Both the position numbers and the translations under genes were made by a program. Below the pieces are notes generated by a model. That model did no database searches. It saw nothing but the letters and a program-made list of their open reading frames with translations, and was not told the DNA's origin. From Girardinichthys multiradiatus (Eukaryota; Chordata; Actinopteri; Cyprinodontiformes; Goodeidae): a stretch of DNA of 64,000 nucleotides. The DNA is taken from assembly GCF_021462225.1 (NCBI RefSeq), contig NC_061815.1, positions 47,343,873 through 47,407,872 of the forward strand. Reading direction: 5' to 3'. Positions 54,006 to 64,000 of the stretch are shown here, in pieces; the stretch's first letter is position 1, and the number at the start of each line of letters is the position of its first letter.

Positions 54006-55985
54006 ATCTTGAAACATTAATGACCAGAGTAAAGAAGGTGTTTTTGTTTGAATTATTTCCTCAGTTTGAATTGAAACCTAATGAAAGAGACAAATCTCTA
54101 ACAGGCAAGAAAGCAGTCAAATGAGATAACATCACCAGAGGGAGTGCATGAACATTTAATGTGTTTAATCTTAAAATAAAGCTCAGTGGATATCATATAT
54201 CAAACACCTTGACCCAAGTGCCACAGCAGTTAGTTTTTGAGATTTAGTTCAACTGTTTTTGTTTTGTTTTTGTTTTCATTTTTAAACAACTTCAAAACCC
54301 AAGTGATATCACATTAAATCAGATTTATATCTGTTATATAAAATCTCAATAAAATACACTGAAGTTTAAGTTTGTAAGCAGAGTAAACATAAAAAAAGTT
54401 TTAGTATAATTGAGAATTGTGTCAAAGGGCAAAAGAGCCAAAGTGGAGCCTCAAAGATCATAACAGAGTAATATTTAACCTATGGTCAGCAGGCTCCTCC
54501 AATTTTAACCCAATAGATAACCTGTGATCATTTGTCAAAAATGATATACTCCAAGCATTAAGTCAAACACAGATCTCTGTCAGTCAGGACTTGCTTAGAG
54601 GTTAGATATAAAAATTGGTTTTATTTGTCAATGTTATGAAGCAGAACTAGACTAATAGAAAACTTTACGAACAATTAAAAACAAGATAATGTTGTCCTTT
54701 ATACTAGAAAAGTCCTAAATACACAGCAAATCTCTGTTTTATCATAATTAAACTCTTATTTATTTGTGCTGAAATTTGTTTTTAACTTTGGTCAGTTTGT
54801 TGGCAAAATTGACCCAGGAATTAAACATCTTTTATGCCTTTTACAGTCTCTTGAAAGGATTTTAAACAACCACTTCTACTGAAGTTTGGTTTCAGTGGGA
54901 AACTATTATTATAAGCTGGAGAATGACAGGTTAAGAAGAAAAATATGTCAAAACATATCAATGTATGTTGAAAGTACAAAAAGTAACATTGTAGGTACGC
55001 AAGGACCTGAACACAACTTTCTTTCTCTTAAGAACTTGAATGGAAACATTTGAAGCCACACAGCTAGATTAAAGGGTTGAGTGCACAGACTAAGGAAAAT
55101 TTGATGAGGCATCTCCGTGAACTGGCATCTTGAACATCTGCTAACAAAGATAAATAGAGCAATCATACAGTTGTGGGCTGAATATGTCACATTCTATATT
55201 TAGAGATATGATGAGGGAAGTGTGGCATGCAGAGCATCATGCAGACTCTGAATGAAATGACTGCAGTGGGTTACTCATATGATTTGGACATTTGCTGTCA
55301 GTGTATAACATGAAGAGGAAATTCTATTAACATTCCATGTTTTTTTTATTTCCGGAAGCCAACCGAATCTTGGCAAATAGTCAAATTATTGTATCTATGC
55401 TGACTGTGATAGCTTTTTCTTGGAGAATTTGAGGATTCTTTAATAACTTGGTGTGTAAAAGGCCCTGACACTGTTATGGTTGCACACCTTTCCTCCTGCA
55501 GAAGTTGCTCTGCTCCACTAGGTTGCGCTTCATAACTCAGTAAAGCATATAATGTGAAAAATGTTTGAAATATCTTTACTGAGAGCCAAATTCTTCATTC
55601 CCTCCTGGAAATCCTGTTACTGTGTCCAGCTACCACTTTGCACTGTAGGTTTGAAATCGTTTCAAAATACAACACGACATCTGTCTGCATCCAGAGCTAT
55701 TTAGGAGAAACAAAATGTGCAAAAAACAGCGTGACCACCTTAAGGGTGAAAAAAAAAAAAACGACTTGTGAAGTCCAAAATAGACTGACAACAACTGAGG
55801 ATGTTAATTTTCAGTTGAGCTGACCCAACTATGCTCTCACAAACTGAAGGTGCGTACAGCCTCGGGAGAGAGATACCAGACATTCCTCACGTACTCAGTT
55901 CCTTACTCATCCATTTAGAGTCAAAACTATCCTGGCAGCATGCAGTGCTTTGAACTTAGTTGGTCAAGGGATGATGCTATGAGTT
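54006..55985. other. No gene recognised
   Basis: About 2 kb of AT-rich DNA without supported coding or repeat features. Confidence 0.5.
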
Positions 55986-56950
55986 ACAGAAATGCTGTAA
56001 GTAATACAAGAAGCCTCTGTTTATAAAAAAAGATACAGCGAAAACAATGACAATTGCTAAAAGGAACAACGCAGAGACATGTCAGAGACAAAGTTGTGAG
56101 ATGTCTACAGCAGGATTAGGTTATAACATAATATCCTAAGATTTCAACATTTTTCTCAGTGTGAAATGCCATCCACCACCTGAAAACAGACTAATGTATT
56201 TCATGTGTGGATATGTTTCTATCCGTCCACCTAAACTGACAGAACAGGAGAGGAGAGCATTATTCGGAGAAACAGCCAAGAGGCCCATGGGCACTCTGGA
56301 GGAGCTGCCGAGATCTACAGCTCAGGTGGAAGAACCTCTCAAATAGATAACTATTATACAAATCTGTCCATTAAGGAAGAGTGGCAAGAAGAAAGCCATT
56401 GTTAAAAGAAATCCATCAGAGGTCCTATTTAATGTTTGCTGCGAGCAGGCAAGAACAAAAAATAACTATTTGGTAACATGAAGAATTATGAGTTTAAAGA
56501 AAAAAAAAAACACTGCTCATCACCCTAAAAACAATATCACCATGATAAAATATGGTGGCAACCTTTCTCTGGCAGGAACGAGGAAGTTGGTCAGACCTGA
56601 TGGGAGGGTGGATTGATATAAATTCAGGGCATCCTGGAAAAAATCCTTGCAGGCAGCAAGACTTGAAAATAAATTTGTACAGATGCTCTCTGACCAATAT
56701 GACTGAGCCTAAGCTATGTTATAAATTAGAATGGGCAAAAAATCAGATTCTTGCAACAGTAATTGCAGTAAAAGGTGGTTCTGCAAAAACATACATCATT
56801 TTCCATCAACTTCACAATCATAATATACTTAAAGTTGGTCCCATAATATCCCATAATATTCAAGTACTAGACATTGAAGTTTGTAGTTCTTAAGTGACAA
56901 AACTGGAAAAAGTTCAAAGGGTGTTCATAATTTTACAATTTATAATGTAT
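55986..56950 (+). mobile_element. Decayed Tc1-like element (family D)
   Basis: Remnants in order are AGACATGTCAGAGACAAAGT near 56074 and GGAGAAACAGCCAAGAGGCC near 56268. AGATCTACAGCTCAGGTGGA follows near 56311, AAGAGTGGCAAGAAGAAAGC near 56376 and GCAGTAAAAGGTGGTTCTGC near 56764 (the C-terminal end of the transposase). The right terminal-like region AAAAAGTTCAAAGGGTG lies near 56909. Large internal deletions remove the catalytic core. Confidence 0.7.
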
Positions 56951-57384
56951 ACATGTAAGAACACGTTAGGACCATACAAATGGTAGTAAGGACAGTGATG
57001 ATGGTTTGAATAACAGAATTTCTGAACCATTAATGAATAAGTGGAACTCTACACCTACTCCTAGCTTGTCCTTTGAAAATATTCCTCCAACGTCCTGCAG
57101 AAAAGGAAGGCCAAATGCAAGAAAAAGACAGCAAAGGGAAACCTTGACTTGGCTCAGCGTCTAAGTCCTGCAACAGAAAACAAAGAAATTAAATTAATTA
57201 TTATTAATAAATTAATAATAACTTTGTTTGCCAAACACTTTCAAACAAAGAGCAGAGCAGTTACAGAAATACAATAAAACAATAAAACAGAACAGTGCTG
57301 TTTAATTTATGCTTTACAAACTTAAGCTTCAGCTTCTTCTAAACTTCACTGCAAAGATTTTGCTCCTGTCTTTAAAGGAAGAAT
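56951..57384. other. No gene recognised
   Basis: A short possible coding look-alike at about 57060-57170 on the plus strand was not supported by splice sites that I trust. Confidence 0.4.
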
Positions 57385-57800
57385 GTACAGGAGGTGTGAA
57401 AAAATGTTTGCCCCCTTCCTGATTTCTTAGTGTCTTAAGTGTGTATTACATCATCAAACAAATTGAAATATTAGTCAAAGACAACATAAGTAAACACAAA
57501 ATGCTGTTTTTAAATTAAGGTTTTTATTATTAAGGGAGAAATAAAATTTAAACCTACATGGCCTTGTGTGAAAAAGTGATGACCACACATTAAAACATAA
57601 CTGTGGTTTATCACAACTGAATTAACTTTCTCTGGCCACACCCAGGCCTGATTACTTCCACAGCTGCTCTCAATCAAGAAATCACTTAAATAGGACCTGC
57701 CTGACAAAGTGAAGTAGACCAAAAGATCCTCAAGAGCTAACATAACCCAATAGCTTAAAATAGTTTTACAAACCAGATAAAATGCTTTAAGGTACATTGA
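57385..57800 (+). mobile_element. Tc1-derived MITE-like remnant
   Basis: GGTGTGAAAAAATGTTTGCC through CATCATCAAACAAATTGAAA is the long terminal-repeat sequence of a further fish Tc1-like family, as I recognise it. AAACCTACATGGCCTTGTGT follows. No transposase coding is present. Confidence 0.5.
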
Positions 57801-58509
57801 CTTACTGCTTCCATGTATTGTTTTTCAAATATGAGACACATTTCCACTTCATACTCCACACATACTGGGGTAGCTTCACCTCTTTAACCTCTATGAAGCA
57901 GGAGGAGGAAAGAATGCTTCTGAGCCAAGACATCAAATAAAAATATTCTATGATCAGTGTTTCCCATTCCTGAAGAAATGCAAACAGGAAAATGACAGTG
58001 GGCCAAAAAGGAAATGGCTGTGACCAGCCCTTGGGTGCGGCAGGTTCAGTCTAATGGCCACACAGCCTGTGACCTCAGGATGAGCAGGAAAACAGATACC
58101 TGGGTAAACCCCTGAAAAACACTGATACTGGGGTTCATGTTTTATTGTTACTTTTAACATGTTATTTTGCTTGTTTGGCCATCATCCATCTTTTAAATAA
58201 AAATTTACTTGAGCTGTGTAACCTCAGCATAAAAGCTGAAATGTGAACAATATTGTTACCAAGGTCTCTGTCGTTGTGTGAGTTCCACTAGATCCTATTT
58301 CTTAGAGAAAGAAGGATATTCTGCACAATAGCGTGCACTTATTTAACACTATAACTGTTCTTTAGGAGCAGGGAAACATTTAAACACAGTAAATGAGCGA
58401 CACCTAGAGAAATTCAAATGCAGGTTAATGTACTGGCACAAAATGCAGTAGCTTGGGTCAGACCCAATCAAAGTGTTCAGTCTTAAAAGTAACATTTTAT
58501 CATATTAAA
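57801..58509. other. No gene recognised
   Basis: Intergenic AT-rich DNA. The frame at 57954-58160 (-) has no recognised motif. Confidence 0.4.
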
Positions 58510-58743
58510 GGCTGCACGGTGGCGCATGGTAGCACTGTTACCTTGCATCAGGAAGGTCCTGGGTTCAACTCCCGGCCGGGGGTCTTTCTGCATGGAGTTT
58601 GATTGTTCTCTCTGTGCATGCGTGGGTTCTCACCGGGTTCTCTGGCTTCCTCCGACAGCCCAAAAACATGACTGTTAGGCAAATTTGTCTATCTAAATTG
58701 CCCTTAGGTGTGAATGAGTGGGTGCATGGTTGTTTGTCCTGTA
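58510..58743 (+). mobile_element. tRNA-derived SINE, 5' part, split by P4
   Basis: GGCTGCACGGTGGCGCATGG and TAGCACTGTTACC form a box-A-like head. GGTTCAACTCCCGG is a good box B about 35-40 bp later. The body continues GCATGCGTGGGTTCTCACCG and ATTGCCCTTAGGTGTGAATG. It is cut at TTGTCCTGTA by the Tc1-like element and resumes at 60354 with TATGTGTGTCTCTGTG. The sequence makes sense as one SINE once the insertion is removed. Confidence 0.8.
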
Positions 58744-60353
58744 CAGGTCCTTCTCAAAATATTAGCATATTGTGATAAAGTTCATTATTTTCCATAATGT
58801 CATGATGAAAATTTAACATTCATATATTTTAGATTCATTGCACACTAACTGAAATATTTCAGGTCTTTTATTGTCTTAATACGGATGATTTTGGCATACA
58901 GCTCATGAAAACCCAAAATTCCTATCTCACAAAATTAGCATATTTCATTCGACCAATAAAAGAAAAGTGTTTTTAATACAAAAAACGTCAACCTTCAAAT
59001 AATCATGTACAGTTATGCACTCAATACTTGGTCGGGAATCCTTTGGCAGAAATGACTGCTTCAATGCGGCGTGGCATGGAGGCAATCAGCCTGTGGCACT
59101 GCTGAGGTCGTATGGAGGCCCAGGATGCTTCGATAGCGGCCTTTAGCTCATCCAGAGTGTTGGGTCTTGAGTCTCTCAATGTTCTCTTCACAATATCCCA
59201 CAGATTCTCTATGGGGTTCAGGTCAGGAGAGTTGGCAGGCCAATTGAGCACAGTGATACCATGGTCAGTAAACCATTTACCAGTGGTTTTGGCACTGTGA
59301 GCAGGTGCCAGGTCGTGCTGAAAAATGAAATCTTCATCTCCATAAAGCTTTTCAGCAGATGGAAGCATGAAGTGCTCCAAAATCTCCTGATAGCTAGCTG
59401 CATTGACCCTGCCCTTGATAAAACACAGTGGACCAACACCAGCAGCTGACACGGCACCCCAGACCATCACTAACTGTGGGTACTTGACACTGAACTTCTG
59501 GCATTTTGGCATTTCCTTCTCCCCAGTCTTCCTCCAGACTCTGGCACTTTGATTTCCGAATGACATGCAGAATTTGATTTCATCCGAAAAAAGTACTTTG
59601 GACCACTGAGCAACAGTCCAGTGCTGCTTCTCTGTAGCCCAGGTCAGGCGCTTCTGCCGCTGTTTCTGGTTCAAAAGTGGCTTGACCTGGGGAATGCGGC
59701 ACCTGTAGCCCATTTCCTGCACACGCCTGTGCACGGTGGCTCTGGATGTTTCTACTCCAGACTCAGTCCACTGCTTCCGCAGGTCCCCCAAGGTCTGGAA
59801 TCGGCCCTTCTCCACAATCTTCCTCAGGGTCCGGTCACCTCTTCTCGTTGTGCAGCGTTTTCTGCCACACTTTTTCCTTCCCACAGACTTCCCACTGAGG
59901 TGCCTTGATACAGCACTCTGGGAACAGCCTATTCGTTCAGAAATGTCTTTCTGTGTCTTACCCTCTTGCTTGAGGGTGTCAATAGTGGCCTTCTGGACAG
60001 CAGTCAGGTCGGCAGTCTTACCCATGATTGGGGTTTTGAGTGATGAACCAGGCTGGGAGTTTTAAAGGCCTCAGGAATCTTTTGCAGGTGTTTAGAGTTA
60101 ACTCGTTGATTCAGATGATTAGGTTCATAGCTCGTTTAGAGACCCTTTTAATGATATGCTAATTTTGTGAGATAGGAATTTTGGGTTTTCATGAGCTGTA
60201 CGCCAAAATAATCCGTATTAAGACAATAAAAGACCTGAAATATTTCAGTTAGTGTGCAATGAATCTAAAATATATGAATGTTAAATTTTCATCATGACAT
60301 CATGGAAAATAATGAACTTTATCACAATATGTCTATATTTTGAGAAGGACCTG
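58744..60353 (-). mobile_element. Tc1-like transposon, family P, copy P4, structurally complete
   Basis: 1610 bp, with CAGGTCCTTCTCAAAATATT at the left and its inverse at the right. Both sides adjoin TA (58742-58743, 60354-60355), the expected target duplication. Terminal inverted repeats span about 200 bp. The right one has a local change, TATGTCTATATTTTG where the others have TATGCTAATTTTTTG. It contains one open transposase gene and sits inside a SINE. Confidence 0.95.
59021..60025 (-). CDS. Tc1-like DDE transposase, family P, intact 334-residue frame
   Basis: A complete frame from MGKTADLTAVQKATIDTLKQ to GFPTKY, the length expected for a Tc1 transposase. It would bind the terminal repeats and catalyse cut-and-paste movement. 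Residues about 1-115 hold two helix-turn-helix units (RIGCSQSAVSRH, GRKKCGRKRC with nuclear-localisation-like basic residues, SRATVHRRVQEMG). The catalytic domain has LFSDEIKFC (first Asp), VMVWGAVSAAG, FIFQHDLAPAHSA (second Asp) and SPDLNPIENLWD (Glu). Differences from the sister copies are I for S right after SDE, L for S before VMVWG, and F for S in QKSSVKYP. It is the only copy of four without a stop or frameshift. Whether it is active is unknown. Confidence 0.93.
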   Translation of the reverse strand: MGKTADLTAVQKATIDTLKQEGKTQKDISERIGCSQSAVSRHLSGKSVGRKKCGRKRCTTRRGDRTLRKIVEKGRFQTLGDLRKQWTESGVETSRATVHRRVQEMGYRCRIPQVKPLLNQKQRQKRLTWATEKQHWTVAQWSKVLFSDEIKFCMSFGNQSARVWRKTGEKEMPKCQKFSVKYPQLVMVWGAVSAAGVGPLCFIKGRVNAASYQEILEHFMLPSAEKLYGDEDFIFQHDLAPAHSAKTTGKWFTDHGITVLNWPANSPDLNPIENLWDIVKRTLRDSRPNTLDELKAAIEASWASIRPQQCHRLIASMPRRIEAVISAKGFPTKY

Positions 60354-60385
60354 TATGTGTGTCTCTGTGAGTTCAGCTGCAGGAA
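60354..60385 (+). mobile_element. SINE remainder after P4 insertion
   Basis: TATGTGTGTCTCTGTG continues the SINE interrupted at 58743. The boundary on the right is indistinct. Confidence 0.6.
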
Positions 60386-63300
60386 AGATGCTTGAAAGTA
60401 GTTTTCTAGATCTATGGTTTGGGAATTTCAAAAGAGCTGCAATGCTACCCTCTACTGGCTAGATGAGGGTAACACAGCTGCATTTCTACCGTTAAATATT
60501 GTGTAAACTCAATTTAAATAGAAAGTATGTCATAAAGAAGATAAACATATTTATTGTGGCCCTCACAGTGCAGAAGAAAGTGAAAGTTAACAGAGGTTTT
60601 AAACCGGCTTGTGATAAAATGACAAGAGCTAAAAGTCGTTGGGTTAGATAAGTTTAAAGTTTAAAATAGTTTTATAGTTCTCATTTTTGAAGCTTTTGTA
60701 GGTTAGTCATAGGTACTGTCAGTCTGAAGTTCAAAACAAAAAAATTAAACCTGATCCCGAGTCGGTCAGTTGATCACCTCACAGAGATGACTAGAAATGT
60801 TTTTTCTTAACAGCATGCATTTCATTACATCACTCTTATATATCATGGTTAAAATAACCTTATTAACATGACACATAAAGTGAAACTAATCTTTTTGATG
60901 TGCATTTGTATTCCGCCCCTCTGATTTTCATAGGTATGTTACTAATGGTATATCTCTCTCAGGTTTGCCCATTTAGGGCCTGAAATGTTGTATTTACTAA
61001 TTAGGTGACCTCTGAGGGCAACTGTTTGCACTGTATTTTATTTGGGGTCTCATTGTAAAGGGGGCATGTGTTTCAGATTTTAATTTTTAAGGATTCTTGC
61101 CACTTCCTGCTTATTAGCTAGTTTGTGTTGGTCAGTAATATATACAATCCAACAATAATGCTCAGCAGTCTGCTTTGGGATACTAGATTCTGTAGTGGTC
61201 TGCTTTGTCTACTTAAAATATATCTCAAATCTAGGCTCTACTTTCTAAGGCTGTGTGTACATTCTTCTTCGGTTTCTATGAGTTTTCTGTGGGTACACCA
61301 GCTGTTTTGTCACAGTAGATACTGTACAAGTATTCATGAGCTATTCAGAATAGTGTAAAATTAGGCCCAATGTCCTAATATCTGCGCCCATACAACTGAT
61401 TGCTGTTTAGTGTATTTACTTTTTACAACATTACTTTAAACATTAAAGAGCCATAATTGTTTTCTTTGCCTGCCAAGATTTTGCTATGTGCTTAATAAAC
61501 CTCCTCTCATTCTGAAGATAGATGGCAAATATAAAAGATCATCTAGATAACTCTGTTCCCATTCTAGCATCTTGTTTGCTACTCTCTTGATCACTTGCCC
61601 TTACATTTCTATTCCAACATTTTAGGTTATTTTTCAAGCTTCAATGGTTTAAAAACATTCTTGCATCATGGTAGGCGTTAAAAAATAAAATGCTAACAGT
61701 GGGGATTGAGATTTCAAAAACACTATGGCTTGCATTAAAAATGCACCACACACTGAAGATGCTGCTTCCACAGACCACACATCCTGCATAAATACATTAT
61801 TCTTACAGCTTTTTTAGAACTGTTGGGAATCAAATAAAAAAAAATTGCTAAAAGCCTTCCATCATTCAGGAATTTCAATATTTTGCGACAAAAGAGGTTG
61901 TATCCACAAAAACCTAAGCTATAACTATTTTGAAATATATGTCCCATACAAATATATAAGTCTAACAATTAATCTAGAGAAATGATAACTGCTTTTTAGA
62001 GTGAAAATGTCCATGTTCAATATTAAGTCTTATCACACCGAATGCAATGTTTAATTTATTTTTTATTTTTTGTGTCATAATTGGGGAAAAAAATGTTCAC
62101 TTTACTAAAGTTTGTCAGAGCAGCCACACTCAGAGTCTCTGCTAGCTGTACCACACTCTCACTATAGAAGTGAAGAGACCCACGTGAACTCCTTGTGATG
62201 ACAAAATGCGTCATTTACACCCACAGAGTGTCTTCTCTCTTGTTTCTAGACTCATGCAGTTTTCTGACACTATGCCTCCTCCATTGGGAGACTGGAAACT
62301 CAAAATATCTCGACCTCCTTGTGTCAGACTCCTCTTGCCTCACAGGGTAAGGCTCTCTGGTGGCCCAGCTGACAGTGACAAACTGACAATGGCTGAATGT
62401 TCCACTTCTCATCTATAATATATATTCAAAAAGTACTTGTTTGCCTTTTCAGGGTGAGAGGACAAAGCCAGTCTAAGGAAAACAGCTTCCTTTATGCTAA
62501 TCTCTATACTGATGTTGGAATATGTGATAAAATGATGGACACACCCCCAGGATGATTGTCAAGGACAAATAACTGAACAGATTGAAATTGATTGGATGTA
62601 CAAGCACATGCTGTATATAGTAACAAATCACAAAGTAAAACTAAATATGTATCATTGATTGAAAAGCAGAGAATTTTTGCCCAAGTTATGTTGGTCAGGT
62701 CACCTTTTCATCTACAAGACTGATTCAGTTTGGTCATGGACAGCCAGTCAAAGTCAGAGATGTCATTTAGTCCGCCTTTGCAGCAATAGTCCAAAATAAA
62801 TATGAAATAATGAGACGGGACAGCCAGTTGTCACTACTTTACATGCATGATTTGACATAAATGCCTCATTACAGGAGCTGGTGAGGAATGTAAAATATGC
62901 GAACCTGAAAAGTAGATCTGACCTTGAGAAAAAGAACAGATTTAAACAGCTCACAGTTAAGTCTATAACACTGTGGATAGACATAAATGTTTTATGCTGT
63001 ACAGATTCATGAGGTTAAATCATTTGGTAAACTATGTGTTTGAGAGCTCAAACTGGTCTTCAAACTCTCCATGAAAACAAACATTTTTACTGAGGTGGAA
63101 ACAATGGTTTGAACAATAAGCAAACTGCCAATCTGAGGAAAAAAAGAAAACTAATGAAAAACAAGAAGGGGATCTGATTGAATTAAACTTTGCATGAGAA
63201 TGAAATACATGAATAAATAAATAAAACATACTAAAGAACCTGAAATTAGTACTCCAAACAGTTTGTAATGTAAAGATTTACAACAATTTATTTAAGAAAA

Positions 63301-64000
63301 AAAGGTTGACAATATTTAACACTAAACTGTAAATAGTTTTGCAGAACCAATGTTAAACATACCAGTTGGTACATATATCCCCACGGAGCCATCACTACAT
63401 GATGCCAATTTGTCCAATGATTGGTGTTCAGGCCACAAATGGACTAACATGTGATGTATGTTTGAACTGGATTGGTCCAATTTAAAATCTGTAATGTTAA
63501 GAAAACATGGGCTAACCGATGCTGGAATTATAATGTGAAAAAACATTTGGTGTCCAGGAGACTCTCAGGTTAACCTCAGAGCTGCTGCTAATTAAGCTTG
63601 TCATTCAAAGCGTTTCATCACTTCTCTCTCTCACCACAGGCTTGCTTCTCCAGTGAGACTAACAGCTGCTGCCGAAGGATGACACAACATAACATTTGGA
63701 TGGTACAAAGTCAATCAAGGGCCTTCCTGCCTCCATCACATTCTCCAGGGAAGTGGGAAAAAAAATTACATTTTAGACATTGAGAAAACAGGCAGAAGTA
63801 CTTAGTAAAAGAAAGAAAAAGAAAAACATTAATTAATGTGTAACAAAACAACTAAATGATTCTCAGGAATTTGCACATACTCCTCTAATATGGCTACAAC
63901 TAGATATGATTAGATTGATACAAAAACTGTAAAAAAGGGAGAATGAGTGTGCCCCAGTTTTACTTTGAGTTGTTTTACAAACAAATAAGTTATACAGGTC
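60386..64000. other. No gene recognised
   Basis: About 3.6 kb of AT-rich DNA. I checked the frames at 61125-61358, 62206-62418 and 63598-63783. None shows a known domain, and none joins to a neighbour through convincing splice sites. An exon of an unrecognised gene cannot be excluded. Confidence 0.5.

Noticed and set aside
57060..57170. Possible short basic coding segment between Tc1 remnants
   Set aside because: It is too short, with no splice context, and is flanked by transposon debris.
59261..59449. Short plus-strand frames recurring in every family-P copy
   Set aside because: They recur only because the transposase gene recurs. They are antisense to it and carry no motif of their own.
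62206..62418. 70-codon frame considered as a host exon
   Set aside because: No convincing splice sites in matching phase and no recognisable domain.
63598..63783. Cys-containing frame after a CTCTCTCTCACCACAG acceptor-like tract
   Set aside because: The acceptor looks good but the downstream peptide resembles nothing known and there is no partner exon in the window. It is not reported as a gene.

Overview
The window looks like teleost fish nuclear DNA. It holds two intron-containing vertebrate genes with GT-AG exon structure, embedded in a dense mix of fish-type repeats: several Tc1-like DNA transposon families, L2-clade LINEs, tRNA-derived SINEs and hAT-like remnants. No bacterial, viral, rRNA, tRNA or CRISPR feature was seen. 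The species cannot be fixed from the sequence.

Host genes. A 12-coding-exon gene on the minus strand (26437-30822) encodes a 389-residue TMEM144-type ten-helix membrane protein. A 4-coding-exon gene on the plus strand (31922-47078) encodes a 502-residue GASK1B (FAM198B) Golgi kinase-like protein. Their start codons are 1.1 kb apart and face away from each other, so they may share a promoter region. I assembled both by hand from splice sites, reading-frame continuity and family motifs. All exon phases agree, and both add up to uninterrupted open frames.

Layout. 1-26 kb is repeat-rich: a decayed L2-like LINE (120-1850), a short hAT-like element (5082-5837), a LINE RNase H remnant (about 6.1-6.8 kb), a palindromic Tc1 derivative with two 3' ends (8532-10156), further Tc1 copies (14.4-17.4 kb), a long-armed foldback structure split by a Tc1 copy (18349-21056), and a minus-strand L2 LINE (21974-25780) containing a perfect 86-bp palindrome. 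26.4-47.1 kb is the divergent gene pair. The gask1b introns carry a Tc1-in-Tc1 nest, an L2 tail, a minisatellite-rich LTR-like element and decayed Tc1 and hAT-like copies. 47-64 kb is gene-free as far as I can see. It holds a second L2 LINE with an intact YADD motif (48955-51995), SINEs, decayed Tc1 copies, and a Tc1-like element (58744-60353) with an intact 334-codon transposase frame and two terminal repeats, inserted at a TA inside a SINE.

Four copies (P1-P4) of that last Tc1 family are present, three visibly broken in different ways. Two copies (Q1, Q2) of a second family are present. Element names are by recognition from memory and were not checked against a repeat library. The most unusual structures are the foldback at 18.3-21.2 kb, the zero-spacer palindrome at 23.8 kb, the two-right-ended Tc1 at 8.5-10.2 kb, and the repeat-coding element in gask1b intron 2.
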